Program-made: the position numbers and the translations under genes | Shown here: positions 21,585 to 34,200 of the stretch, one piece after another | Layout of the letters: every line of letters begins with the position of its first letter | Position numbering within the stretch: the stretch's first letter is position 1 | Notes under the pieces: model-generated | The model's input: only the letters and a program-made list of their open reading frames with translations | Databases searched by the model: none | What the model was told of the DNA's origin: nothing | Assembly: GCF_000002595.2 (NCBI RefSeq) | Contig: NC_057015.1 | Coordinates: forward strand, 4,681,955 to 4,745,954 | Source: Chlamydomonas reinhardtii | Lineage: Eukaryota; Chlorophyta; Chlorophyceae; Chlamydomonadales; Chlamydomonadaceae | Length of the DNA: 64,000 bases | Direction of reading: 5' to 3'

Positions 21585-22451
21585 GTGTGTTGCAGGTATT
21601 GTCAGAAAGGATCCGGGTGTGTACGGTGCGCAAGGATGGTGGGAGATGGTGGTGGCGGCGGTGGGTGATGACGGGGGATGTGCAGGATGGAGCAACTGGC
21701 ACATGCTGTGCTTGAGAGGTGTTGATAGTTGGCAGTTGAGGAACTAGCGCCGAGTCGGCTCGTGTGTGCCAGGGGTCACGGCAGCGTGTAAGGAAAGAGA
21801 CTCTTACGAGTTCCATTGATACATTGTTGCGACCAGATCCGCCAGTGTTGCCATGCATGAGTCATCATACAATATCCACCAGTTCTGCACACCGGGGCCC
21901 TTCCAACTCCTCACCCAGCCAGGCGCCATCTGCCTGCCGCGGCGAGCTCCCACGCAATCCTGAGGCCAGCTCGCACACAAAGCTTTGCCAGTCACCAATC
22001 TCCAAGCACACCGTACAACCCTTGCGAAGGGCCCAGCCGCCAGCCGTGTGCCAGGAAGGGGTCTTCCCCAACCCAGCCCGCACTTCATGCCTTACACGCC
22101 AGCCACAACCGCCTCCTTCATCCTGCCAGCAGCGTAACGAGCTCGCGCCTCCTCTCGCCGCCTGGCCATCTTACCCTTAGCCCTCATGGGATGGTGTGAA
22201 CAACTAAAGCAGTCAACAATTCTTCTCACATGGGTCACAACCGCCTTTCCTCGTGTCCGCAGCGTGACTTGCGTGCTCTGCTCACGCGCCGTGTGCCGTT
22301 TGACCTGTTCCTTTTCCTTCGCCTACAGCACACCCCAACGTGCCCTCTCCCCAGCAACGTCGCCCCCCGCAAGCCCTCTTATCCGAGATCTACTCATCAG
22401 TACTGCCCCTCTTGCCCCTCTCCAACCCCCGCCACAGTCTGCCCCACAGCC
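21585..22451. other. Intergenic stretch between convergent genes, with an unexplained minus-strand ORF
   Basis: On the minus strand 21865-22083 is open and reads GWALRKGCTVCLEIGDWQSF and onward to a stop. Just upstream on the same strand, near 22170, an ATG opens MARRREEARARYAAGRMKEA before a stop. These could be exons of a small gene or a mobile-element relic. No family is recognised and no clear splice join was found. The rest holds nothing recognisable. Confidence 0.3.
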
Positions 22452-24300
22452 CTAGTTGGCGCCCAACCGGTTGCCGCGTCCGCCGAAGGCGCGGAATGCG
22501 TCCAGCCCCGGCGCGGCGTGCGTGTTGACGCGCCGCCCCACGCCTGCGTCCGCCAGCAGGTTCTTGAGGAAGCGGGGCGTGGCGAGCAGGCGCGGGCCGC
22601 CGATGGCGGGGTAGAGCACCGTGAGGTAGTAGTGCATGTGCCCCACCACGATGCCCAGCAGGGAGGGGTACGGGATGGCCCCGGCCATGAGGAACTCGAT
22701 GCCCACGAACACGAAGGGCACGTGGAAGGCCAGCACCTTGAACAGCCCGTAGATGGACACCTGCTGTTGCGGGAACTGCCGGCTCCACACCTGGGGGTGG
22801 GACAGTGAGAAGTGAAGGTGGCAGGTGGGGTGTGTGTGTGTGTGTGTGTGTGCAAAGATTGGTACAGAGAAGTGTAGCGAAGAAGACAGCAGGCGTCGGA
22901 GTGCGCGGGGGTGGGGTTTAGTGGGCTGGAACGGGAAGGATGAGGCGGAGGAGAAGCAGGCCAGCAGGACGTCTGTAGCGGCTGGATTGGCCCGTCTTCA
23001 CGTCTCAGAACTCCTGCCCCACCACCCCCTCTCCCGCGTCAGAGCTCCCTCCCCTCGCTGCCATCAGCCCTGTCCTCTGGCCGTCCTCCCTGCAGCCCTC
23101 CCTCCCTCTGATGCTGCAGCTTGCCTGTACCTTCTCCTCTCCCTCTCTCCCTCCTCCCCCTCCCCCACTCACATACAGCAGCATGAAGATGAGGGAGTCG
23201 GCCATGAAGAACATGGGAATGCCCAGGCCGAACAGCAGCACCAGGCTCAGGCCCAGCATGCAGCCGGCGCCAAACAGCATCATGAACAGGAAGTCGGCCG
23301 GCTCGAAGGCGAACGTCTCGCGCTCCAGCGTGGTGCCGTACGACAGCAGCCACAGGATCTGTGCGTACGGCGCAGGAGTGCGTGTACGGCAGGTGTGTAT
23401 GTGTATGTGTGTGGGGGTGTGGTAGTGTGAGTGCGTGTGTACGGTGTGTGGGCGTACGGTATGTGAGCGGAAGCGGGTAGGGGAGCGGGTGCAAGGGTTG
23501 CAGCTGGGCAGGCGCACGGCTGCGTGTGCAGCTGTAGGGGTGGATTCTTTGCGGCGCGCTGAGGGCGTGTGTGTGTGTCCACAGCCCTCAGGCGCTGTGC
23601 CGGACCGTCTGCTGTCCGCCGCCAGCTCTGTGTCCAGCCTGCGAACCGCCGCAATTCGGGCCCACCTCCCACCCGCCCTGTCCCACGCCTGCCGCCTCGC
23701 CGCCCGCCGCGCAGTGCCGGCTGCCGGCCCCGCCCCGTTCTTGCTGACCCGCAGCCCGCGCCGCTGCCCTGAGTCGGGGCTCGCTCCCAGCCCTGCCCCC
23801 GCCCGTGCCGCGCCCCTGCCCTGCCCCGCGCGCGCCCCTGCCGCCCCACGGCGCCCCCCACCTTGATGACCCAGTTGAATGAGAACTTGCCCATGAAGAA
23901 GAAGTTGGTCACCAGGCGCCAAACCTGCAGCAGGCAGCAGGGGTGGTGAGGTGGAAGCAGTGGTTCAGGGGGGCGCCGGACAGCAGGCGAAAGGGGGTCT
24001 TGTGCCATGGCGCGTGCCGACGCACACGCTCGCGGCAGCCTAACCCGCCACGCCCCTGAGTCCCCCCAGCTCCACAAGACAACGGGCACGATTACAGCTC
24101 AACGCTGCTCGCACCTCGAAGTGCGTCGCCACTCGCGGCCATAATAGCGCAATCCACATAACATTGACGAAGCCCAAGCGCCACAGCAGGGTGACGATGA
24201 ACAGCGATGCCGCATAGGTTCGGGTGATGGGCGGCAGGCTCTCAAACCAAGCCCCTACACCCGTTCCCGCAGCGTTCACATTTTGGATGCGCGGCGGCAT
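22452..24300 (-). CDS. Derlin (DER1-like rhomboid pseudoprotease, ERAD), 257 aa
   Basis: Derlins are ER membrane proteins that help extract misfolded proteins for degradation with p97/Cdc48. On the minus strand the exons are 24115-24300, 23862-23924, 23173-23358 and 22452-22790, giving 257 residues plus TAG, the usual Derlin length. The sequence shows the family pattern: an N-terminal ITRTYAAS motif, then RLVTNFFFMGKFSFNWVIK (the conserved fold of the first loop, with the expected WR-type motif around VWRLVTNF). Next come ERETFAFEPADFLFMMLFGA, several membrane helices and a C-terminal GHMHYYLTVLYPAIGG block. The tail is Gly/Arg-rich. It runs convergent to the preceding gene and divergent from the methyltransferase 346 bp away. 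No rhomboid catalytic Ser/His pair is evident, as expected for Derlins. Confidence 0.95.
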
Positions 24301-24646
24301 CGCGCCTGCTTACGCTCTCTGAAGTGGGGATGAAGTGTCCCTTAACCGGAGTGGCGTGTTTCGCGGAGCACAGGGGCTCAATTGATTGGTGTATGTGATG
24401 GTATGTCGATGCAAGTTAGCTGGGTGCCTCCAGTGACCGAGTTTGGCAGAGCGATCGTGGACCAACTTCTTTTGCCTATGTATTCCAAGCTTTTTCCAGA
24501 CGGTATGTGTGCAGTGTGTATGAGTAGAGTAGATTTCGTTGCAGCCTCAACAAAAGCATACGGGAACAAACATGAAGGCCTCATTCCAGAACTTGCCACC
24601 ATTTGCCCGTTCACAACGCTCGAGTCCATATAAGTACACCACAACA
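24301..24646. promoter_or_regulatory. Shared divergent promoter region (Derlin / methyltransferase)
   Basis: The two start codons face away from each other across 346 bp, so both promoters and 5' leaders must lie here. A TATA-like CATATAAG at about 24626-24633 sits too close to the ATG at 24647 to be a normal TATA box for that start. It would fit the next in-frame ATG at 24668. Confidence 0.5.
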
Positions 24647-25932
24647 ATGGTGCCATCAACTGCGCGCATGCTTAGCTCTAGCCCTACGAATCCGTGCAGC
24701 CGCACGCCATGCAGCGTGCGGCCCTTGAACCCCGTTCGCAACCCGATGGCCTGCGCCGCGGGCCGGCGTCTAGAACGCTTGAGAGAGGATGAAGATGAAT
24801 GGAGGCAGCGCAAGGGGCTGCGGGGGAGCCCGACGACAACTAAAGGCGGGCGACGAAGGGACCGTGGCGAAGGCGGAGCTGACGCCGAACACGGGGACAG
24901 TCGGAGCGCCCGGGGGCGACCAACGGCTGCGGCCATATCTGCTGTGGAGCTCTCAGACCGGGAGCTCCAGGAGCCCTCAAGCAGCGGTCTCGGGCGGGGC
25001 AGCGGGGACGGGCAGGAGTCGTTGAGAGAGGAAGAAGAGGAGGCACGGGAGGAGGAGGGGGAGGACGAGGACGACGAGGCCGGCCCTCGCAGTGCGGAGG
25101 ACGGTTTCTTCGACGGCAAGTCGTACCGCCTGGTGTCCACTGAGAGCGGCGAGAACACCATCCTCATCAACGGTGAGAGGACGGGTGTGGATGCGTGGGC
25201 TGTTAGCGGCTGTGTGGAACGGGAACGGTTTACACAACACGCGGCGGCGATGGAGCTGTGGCGGGTGGCCTCAGTCGGACGGGGGTTCATGTGGCCCTGC
25301 GGCACCTGTGCAAGCGGTCAGTGGTCCAGTGGTAGCATACTACCCGTGACGGCAGGCCCGGGGTCGGCCATGCCACAGCCTTACACCCTTCCCCGCCACT
25401 CGCGGCCCTGCCCTCGCGCTGCCGCAGGCGTCAAAATGCACATCTCCATGAGCAAGCGGCCGTCGCAGGACGCGGAGGACAAGTGCAAGCTCATCAAAGT
25501 GCGGAAGGGCTCGACGGTGCTGGACATATGCTGCGGTGAGGGGTGTGGCCGGCCGGCCGGCTGCAGGGGCTTGCCGCGCGTGCAGTGGGTGCAGCTGGTT
25601 GGCAGGGGGCGTGTCAGGCCGCCAACAGAGCCTTTGCTGCCGCAGTGAGTACCGGAGCGTATTCATCCCTGCTACTTCTATCTCCGAGCTGTCATTCCCC
25701 GCACTTACCTGGGCCACTCCTCTTCCTTTCCCCCACTGCCTTCTCCTCCGCCTCCGCCTCCACCACTTAGGCCTGGGCTACAGCGCCTCCGCCGCGGCCC
25801 GCCTGGGCGCCAAGCGGGTTGTGAGCCTGGAGGTGGACGCCAACGTGCTGGAGGTGGCGCGGCAGAACCCCGCCAGTGCGGCGCTGTTCGACCCGGAGGG
25901 GCCCATACAAATCGTGATGGGGCCGGCGCAGG

Positions 25933-25988
<56 letters not shown>

Positions 25989-26891
25989 TGTGTGTGTGTG
26001 TGGGGGGGGGCGGTGGTGGTGGTGGTGGTGGTGATGGCGGGAGATGTCCACGCCATTCCCAGTAGGACACCCAAGACATGAGGACGCAGGACAGGACAAG
26101 CCTGGGGAGGCAAGGTGTGGTGAGGCGAGGTGGGTTAAGGGGCTCCCTCCCCATTGAGCGCGGTAGGCTTTTGGTTCGGCGAGTCCTCTCCCGATCTCCC
26201 GTACACGATGCACCCGCTCACCTTCACTCTGCTCCTCCCCACGCGCCCTGCGTCTCCACCCCCTAGGAGTCCATACTGGCGTTTGACGACGAGTCGTTCT
26301 CGGGCGTCATGCACGACCCGCCCCGGTTCAGCTTTGCGGGGGAGCTGTACTCGCAGGTGACCAGGCTGGGGGGGGGGGAGTGTGTGGTGCAGGGCGCGGT
26401 GCAGGGGGCAGCGGTTGCCAGGGTCAGGTCACGGGGCGACCGCGCTGTTGCCTTTTACCCTTACCCGAACCCACGTGCACCACATGCCCGAATCTGCAAC
26501 CCTGAAATGGCATAAACACACACAAGCAGACGCCCACCTGCGCCCTCATCTCCCTCATGCTCGCTTCCCTCTCCCCCAACACAGGCTTTCTACAACGAGG
26601 TATTCCGGGTGCTCAAGTGCGGCGGCCGCTTCTTCCACTACACAGGTGGGCGGGCGGGTGGAGCGGTTGGGCCGCAACTTGAGGCGGACCGTAGCTAAAC
26701 GGTGTTAGTTGGTACGAACGCCTCCTCCCCGTACTCGAATGCACCTTTTAAACATGGCGAGGCGCTGCGCAGGGAACCCCGGCGGGCGCAGCAGCATCCC
26801 CAACGGCGTGAAGCGGCGGATGATGCTCAGCGGCTTCGTCAACGTCAAGTGGATCGACACATGCCAGGGCATGCTGGGAATCAAGCCCTGA
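24647..26891 (+). CDS. Class I SAM-dependent methyltransferase, probably organelle-targeted
   Basis: Exons are 24647-25172, 25428-25535, 25771-25931, 26267-26356, 26585-26645 and 26773-26891, with frame conserved to TGA. The N-terminus (MVPSTARMLSSSPTNPCSRT) is rich in Ser/Arg/Pro with few acids, like a transit peptide. Then comes a long acidic, low-complexity region, and the catalytic fold starts in exon 1's end. Motif I is VLDICCGLGYSA, formed across the exon 2/3 junction. Motif II is RVVSLEVDANVLEVAR, with acidic Glu/Asp for the SAM ribose. Motif IV is GVMHDPPRFS (DPPR), and FRVLKCGGRFFHYTG is the post-IV strand. DPPR-type motifs occur in RNA and small-molecule methyltransferases; the substrate cannot be told. 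Start choice: CAACAATGG at 24647 is a good context, with 24668 as the alternative. Confidence 0.8.
25933..25990. repeat. (CGTG)n microsatellite
   Basis: Tetranucleotide GCGT repeats directly follow the donor of exon 3 in the methyltransferase gene, then a short TG run and poly-G. Confidence 0.95.
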
Positions 26892-28243
26892 TGGGGGTTG
26901 TGATGGGAGCGCTGGCACGGGGGAAGTTACCTTGATTCATCTACCCTAATTCATTCACTCGATGGACGATGGCACGACGGCAAGAAAATGAGGCAGTGAA
27001 CAAGGGCGTGGTGCCGTGGGCTTTGCGCTAATGGTCACGTGTGGCCGTCAGGCCGTGTTTGTGTGTGGTGTGGAGTAACACCGTCTTGCGGGATGCGGCA
27101 CCACAGCTTCAGGCCGTGCCGCCGCATGGGTGACCGAGTCTCAAATCACATTCTCAAGGAGAGCCTTGGGCACGGTTCCTCGTATCAGCGGCGAGCCCTT
27201 GAGCCTTGCTCCTCTTGTAGGTGTTTGCCGCAGACCGCAGACGCTGGTTGTTGGCATCCAGGTTTGCGCGCGTGACCCGACCCGTTGCACTGGGGTATAT
27301 TGTGGACGAGAGACTGTGAGTGTGAGGGAGGGGGAAAAGCGGGACGGGGGGGGGGGGGGGGACGGGGCGGGGCGGGGCGGGACGGGGGGCGGGGCGGGGG
27401 GCGGGGGCGGAGGGAAATCGTGGCAGGGAACGAGGACGCGAATGGTGTAACGGGGCTATCAGTCCGAAGCAGCACCGCTTGCAGCAAACACAACGCATCA
27501 CATTTTGCTCTTCGCCAGGTATAACGCTTGAATAGCTTCGGGTAGATCCTAGGTCAAGCTGTCCCAAATTCAAACTTGACTTCAGCTGGTCACACGTCCG
27601 CACTTACTACAGTAATACTTAACAGTTTTAGTTGGCAACTGGTTCGATTGGACTCTCTGGGCGGCCTGGGCGCAGCAATGTCAAGAATGGACAAGCGAAA
27701 GACATGCCGAAAGACACGCGAGCGACTCCACGACGTCCTTCCATGCACACACGGTAAGGAAGATTGATGCAAACATGCCTGGAGGTTTGGGGGCAAGGGG
27801 TGTGGGGTGGGGGTTGCCAGCAACCCAGGCCTCGGGAATGTCGAAAATGGACTGGCATGCCAGCAGACCTGCGTAGGTTTCCACGCGCTTCCCTGCGCAC
27901 AGCACGAGGCAGACATGATGGGAACTTGGCTCGGGATAGGGGGTCGCGGGCGCCGAGGGGGGCCGGCGGAAGGAACAGGCAGCCAAGAGTTTGGGATTTG
28001 CTTGTCACGGGCTTGTCACGGGTCAGCGATCTTGTCCCCACGCTGCGTAACAGCTCGCGACGCTTCAGACTTGCTGCAATTCCAGTTGCTTTTAACATGC
28101 TTACATGCTTGCTGTTGGTCCGGGTCGACACCCACATCCCCAACGTATGCAGCAGCATCAACGCACGCCTGCGCGGGGCGTCTTGCAGCACGTCCGCGTG
28201 GCCACTCCAACCGTCTAGTTTGTAGGAGACTGCACCGTCGGAC
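26892..28243. other. Intergenic, no supported gene
   Basis: This 1.35-kb stretch holds the 3' flank of the methyltransferase gene, a poly-G/GGGGC run at about 27343-27410, and the promoter side of the DUF3638 gene. ORFs in several frames overlap one another and show no domain. Confidence 0.5.
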
Positions 28244-31200
28244 ATGGCGCCATCGGCCGTGTTCTGCGAGAGCGAGGAGCTCCTCCATGCGCTCTACTGT
28301 TTCCCGCATCGCGAGGCTGCGCGGCCTCAGACTGCCGCAGATGCAGCATCTCTGTCCGGCCTCTTCTTCAAGTTTGTACAGCAGGTGCACAAGCGCAAGC
28401 ACACCGCTTGGGAACGGAAGGATGGGTTCGCCTGTGACAGCGCGCGCCCAACGCCAACCTCGTGCGCCTCCCTGCAGATGCTGCCATCTGGGTCTGGGGC
28501 GGCTGGTGGCTGGGCGGATCAGGAAGACGCGGCATCTCTAGCGGCAACAGCCTGGTACCTGGAGTCGGGCCTGGTGACCTGGTTTCCAGAGTTCGGCTGC
28601 GCGGTCCTTGCCCGGGGGGCGCTGGCACTTGCAGATGGGGACGACGGCGCTGGCGACCTGCGCGCACAGCCCGGCCAACTGTCTCTCCACGTGTTAGCGC
28701 TGGACGAGTGGCGGTTCACGCTCCACAGGTGCGCATGTACCTGCTGTGGTTCATGTTTCCACTATGTGCGTGCTTGCTTGTCTTTCGTCCAGTACCGGCA
28801 GCCGATCCACGCACGTGCCCTGCCTCTCTACCTACCCATGCAGCTCCCCAAGCGGCGCATTTCAGCACACAGCCATGAGCACTGCCCGGCTCGGTGGAGT
28901 GCTGTTCATGCCATGTGGAGGCACCTGCCCACCGTCGGCCCTCACCCGCGTCATTGGGAACGTGCGCGACATCATTCACCGGAGCCAGGACGCCAAGATC
29001 AGGAGCAACGAGAAGGGCTTTCAGCGCACCCCCGCCTTCATCCACGCCGCCGTCCTGGATGCCTTAGCGCTGGAGGTGGCTGGCGGCGGTGGCACCACCG
29101 GCACTGGCAGTTGGAAGAAGACAGTCGCTCGGGGCGGCACCACGGATGTGGGTCAGCACACCGGCGGCGACACGGTGCGGAACACGTGTTGGCCGCTGGT
29201 GCAAGCGACCATCCAGGTGAGAACATGAGCTACTCGTATGCATATGGGCTCCAGATTTTCATGTTCGGCAGTTGCCGCGCTGCTTCAAGCATGCGCCAAC
29301 TAGAGGTGCCAAGGGGTTACGGAAGGATTGGATGGGTTTTATGGTAGGGTGGCGGGGTATTACAGCCAGGAACCTCTTTAGAAACGCTTTCCCAGGGTGG
29401 AGGCTTGACACTTCTCCTCGTTACGTACCGCGTCCTTGCAGGTCTCCTTGCTGCGCATGGGCGTGTGCGGCCCCCACCAGCAGCCCAACCTGTTGTTCCG
29501 CCGCGCCATGGCCCACATGGACCTGTGGCTGCTGCGCCGCCAGGTGCAGTGCATGGACAGCCCCAGCGCCGCCACGCCGGTCGCGCTCACGGCGACCATG
29601 CACATGCTGCAGGCCACTGCCGCCAAGGCCGCGAACCTGGCGGCGGAGGGCGAGGACGTGTCGACCTTTGAGAAGGCGTGCCAGTCAGTGCGGCAGTCGC
29701 TGGAGGCAGTCGCGTCGGAACGGGCTTGGAAGGCAGCGGAGCAGCACTGCGTACCGCCCGCAGGCTCGGAAGCTGCGCTCGGCGAGTTGCTGTGGCCTAG
29801 AGGTACGCTGCCAGGGCTACCGCCAGCTCAGCTGGCAGCTGGTGGGCTGGAGGCTGCTAAGCAGCGGGAGAGTGCCAACCTGGGCACAGTGCCGCTGCTG
29901 GAGCCCGGCGCGTCCTTCCAGAAGGTACTGGGGATGCTGCAGGAGCCGCTGTGGGTGCAGCCCTCGGGCGACGCGGCGGCTCAGCTCGTGTTGCGATCGG
30001 TTGAGCATGACTTGTTTGCGCGCGTGACCCAGCTGGCGACGGGACGCAATGGAGGCAGCAGCAGCCACACTGCGCAGATGTCCGATGCCGACCTGTCTGC
30101 GCTGACGGCGGTGGTGGACAGCTACCGCGACGCGCTGCACAGCTTCCTGCGGACGGCGGCGGCGCAGTCGGTGATGCAGTGCGAGCTGCGCAGCCGCGAG
30201 GTGCTGGTGGTATGGTGCGCCTACTGTCTGGCGCACAATGCTGAAGCGCGGCGGCATGGACTGGTGCGGGAGTACCAGCCTGCGCTGCAGTTTGCCGACC
30301 TGCGGCACTTGGTGCTGTCGGACAGGCGGGCGGTGGACGCGCTGCTGGCGGTGGCGGCCTACCTGCACAAGCAGCAGCAGTGCGGTGGGCCGCTGCTGTT
30401 CTCGCTGCGGGATGGCGGCAGCGGCACATTTCGCTTCGCAGAGCGCTTTGCCGCCGCAGATGGCCACCTTCAACAGATCCTTGTGAGCGAGAGGCAGGAT
30501 GCGGACCGGCGACAGAGCGCCCACTGGGACAAGGTGCAGCAGCAGAAACGTGATCTGCAGCAGGCTCGGCAGCAGCTGGCGGCCCTGAAAGCGGCGGAAA
30601 CATGCTTGCATGAGCACTTGGTGAAGCACGATCAGGAAACGACCTATCTGCAGCAAGTACAACAACAGCTGGCGGCCCTGGAGATGACGCAGGGGAGATT
30701 GTGTTGGCAGCTTGCACAGCACGATCGGGACAAAACATATCTGCAGCAAGCTCAGCAGGAGCTGGCGGCCGTGAGAAAGACGGAGCAGAGCTTGCGTGAG
30801 CAGCTTTCAGGAGCTGTTGAAACCACCTGTGTGTGGCAGCGTCAAAACCAGCGCGCCACGATTGCCCGCAACATCAGCACCAACGCCTCCCAGCAGAACC
30901 AGTGCAACTATGAGATCGCCAGGCTGGAGAAGCCGCCTGAGGCCGTGCTGCAGCCGCTGCCTGCAGCCGACGGCCTGGCGCGGCAGTGGCTGTTCTTCCT
31001 GCACATGCCGCCTGCCTTCCGGCGCCTCGCACGCCTCAGCTTCCTGGCGCAGCAGGTGCTGCTGCCGCGGCCCCTTGGCGCCTGGAGCCCAGAGCTGGCA
31101 GCTGTGCAGAAAGCTGTGACGGTGCAGCAGCCACACACATCCGCAGTCCAGTACTACAACCAGCGCCGCAGCTGCCGCACATACTTATCCTCTGCCGGTC

Positions 31201-34200
31201 ATCAGCTGGCAGACGGACAAGACGGCTGCGTCAAGTTGTATGCGGACGGCCAGCTTCCCAGCCACGTTGGCCCCGCAAGCATCGAGCTGTACACCTCTCC
31301 GGCCGACGGCGTGTGGCATCCGGACTCCCTGCGGCCCAGCATGCTGTGGGGCGGCAGCGGCAGCACCGCCGACAGCGGCAGCGGCCTCCCGTCGTACTTC
31401 AACCCGTTCGCGGCCGTGAACGAGAACACCATTGAGGAATTCTTCACGGAGCGGCTGCCGGACAGCGCGGCGGCGCTGCAGTGGGCGGCGCACCAGCGCA
31501 TCTCGGCGCAGGCCACACCGCCCGAGCGCAGCAACTGGGCACTGGCGGGCCAAGGTGTGTCACCAGACGTAGACAGGGCAGGTGCCTGCGGGTAAACACT
31601 ACGGTACTGCTGGGCGCTTGAACCTACGACAGCTGTAAGGTTCACGGTTAGTTGCGGAGCCATGTAAGCCTGCCCATGCCCCCTATCCTGTGCCTGCAGA
31701 CGCCTGCCCGGCGGAGCTGCTGTCCAAGGCCGCCTTCCTGCAGTTCGGCCGCATGCGCGCCTACCCGCTGCAGCAGCTGCGAAACCTGTGCGAGGTGCTG
31801 CGGCGGCAGGACCAGGCGCTGCCGCTTACCGAGCCGGCGGTGCAGGTCCTGCTGCGTCAGCTGCTGTTTCATGTCGGCGCCTTGACCATCGACAGCAACA
31901 TCAGCACTGATGGCGCCCGGCCACAGCTGATTTGGCGCACGGGCTGGGAGCAGCCCGGGGACGTGCTTGACACGCTGTGCTCGGAGCTGGGGGCCCTCGC
32001 CGACACCCTGGACGGCAAGGTGCGCGACCACGACGCCATCCTGCTGTTGGGCGAGATGGCGGCGTACCTGGCGGACTGGCACTCGCCATGCAGCGCCGTG
32101 GCGCGCCGCTTTGCCGCGATCGCCATGCTTGAGGCGGACCGGATGCAGGTGGAGCTGGATGCAGCTGCGGGGCTGGCGGCAGACGATCGGCGCGTGTCAG
32201 AGCTGCTGGCGCGGCTGGTGCGCTGGCGGGTGATGGCACTGTTATGCTACGGCGCCGGACCGCTGTCGCCCGCTGCTGCCGGCCGCGGCGCACGGCAGCA
32301 GCAGAGCAAGGACGCAGCCACAATGGTGCGCCTGATGGTGCAGGTCTGCCACGGCCTGACGTTTCAGACGGACAGGGCCATGCAGCAGGAGCTAGAGCTT
32401 CTGCGCACTCGTGCGCACAACGTCATGGCGTCCCGCGTGCAGCGCCTTGGGGAGCTGCTCACATCTGAGGATCTCACGGCGGCAGTGGCGAGCGTATTGG
32501 AGCGCACGCCTGACTCGCTGCTCTGGCAGCGCCTCAGTCAAGCGCAGCAGCTCACAGCCTGCTACCGGGCTGAGGGCGCGGACGGGCGGCTCTACTCCAT
32601 CAACATCCTGGACGGGACTGTGCTCTTCGACGGGTGGCCGCCCAGCCGGCTGCCCAAGGACATTACTCAGCATCCGCTGTACAAACGCACCTTCGGCAAC
32701 TTCAACTTCGAGGTCGCATTCACCGGCGGGGCAAGCTCGGCAAGTCAGGGCGGCGGTGCGGTGGTGCTACAGACGCTGCGCAAGGTGCGGGGCCGGCGCT
32801 ACGACTTCCGCCTTTGCGCCGCAGCAGGTGGCAAGCAGCAGCAACTCGTGATCACGGAGATGGACGTGGAACACGGGGACGAGCGGCTCGAGCTGCTGGA
32901 CGCGGGGCCGGACAGCAGCTGCGAGGGGTGGGGCGAGCAGCTGCCGGTGAGGCTGCGGGAGCTGCACAGCCACTGGCTGAGCCGGCAGCGCGGCGTGCTG
33001 GTGTTGCGGCCTCGCAGTTTCCAAGAGCATGACTGCATGTACGTCATCACGTGCATGTCAATTAAAAGCAGTGGCAGCGTAGGAGGAAGCCTCCCAGTGC
33101 CCGTTAACACGGCCACACAGTGTGCGTACAGTTGCTGGCGTGTGCCGCGGCACTCGCAGTCGTGGCTCTGGCGGCAGCTGCTTCTTGCGGCGCCACCACT
33201 GCTGGTGGACCGCCTAGTGCTGCCGCAGGGCTCTAAGCTAGTGGACAACATCCTGGCCAAATTTGAGGAGCCGCGCTTCATCCATACCTTCCTCAGCGTC
33301 TCCAGCGAGGTTTCATTCGAGCTGCCGCGCTGCGGCCTGGAATTCAGCATGCAGAGGAAGCGGCCGGGATCTTTTTTTTGGGGTGGCGGCGATGCCTGCT
33401 GCCAGCTCATCTCACGCAACTACACTGGCTATCGCTTGCGGCGGTTACAGCTGCTTGCGGAGTGCTGCGGCGTGAGTGGCTCCGCGGCAGGGGCGTGTGG
33501 CGACAACGGCAGCAACAGTAGCAGCAATGCTGCAGCTGCAGCCGCGCGAGGCATCTACACGCTGCCTGAGTTCCGACAGTACCTGGTCCTGGAGCGTATC
33601 CCGCAGCCTGCGGTGGCGTCCATGGGAGGTCAGCGCGCAGACGTGCTGGTGCTCGTGCCGGCGGGCGCAGTGCAAAGCAGCCTGTGGGAGGAAGGCAGCG
33701 GTGGAAAGGTAGCAGTCAGCGTCACCCTCCCCTCTGGCAGCCAGGCAAGCGTCAACTTCCACTGCTACGAAGTTCACGGGCGTTTCGGCCACCTGCGTGC
33801 GCCCAACCGCCTGGCGCGGCTGCAGCTGGCGGCGTTGTACGCCGCCACCTCCACGCTGCTGCCGGAGCCGGGCAGTCGCTGCACCGGGGCCCAGATGGCC
33901 ATGGAGCTGCTGCGGCAGTGCTGGAGCACCCGGCCGCTTGAGGCGGCTGAGGCGGAACAGCTGGCGGCGGTGGGGCGCTTAGGCGGGCACCTGGCGCCTG
34001 GGTTGCATTTGCTGGCACATGACCTCGCGGCCAGTGCCGTGCAGCTCGCGCACCTGCATGCGGTGCCGGCGGACAAACCTGCGGCGGCTGCAGCCGACGG
34101 CCCAGGCGCTGCCGGCGGTGGGGACATTGCTGCCCGCTTTGATGCGCAAGACACCGCCATCATGCCCCGGCTGTGTGCCGACCATGCTCAAGCCTACGAG

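Noticed and set aside
25316-25380. tRNA-Gly-like sequence (GGTCCAGTGGTAGCAT) in intron 1 of the methyltransferase gene
   Set aside because: Only an A-box-like half is present. There is no pairing acceptor stem and the B-box region (GGGGTCGGCC) does not fit, so it is not a tRNA gene; at best an old fragment.
27343-27410. Poly-G/GGGGCGGG run as a CpG-type promoter
   Set aside because: It is low-complexity G tract about 0.85 kb from the nearest start codon. Nothing else supports a promoter.
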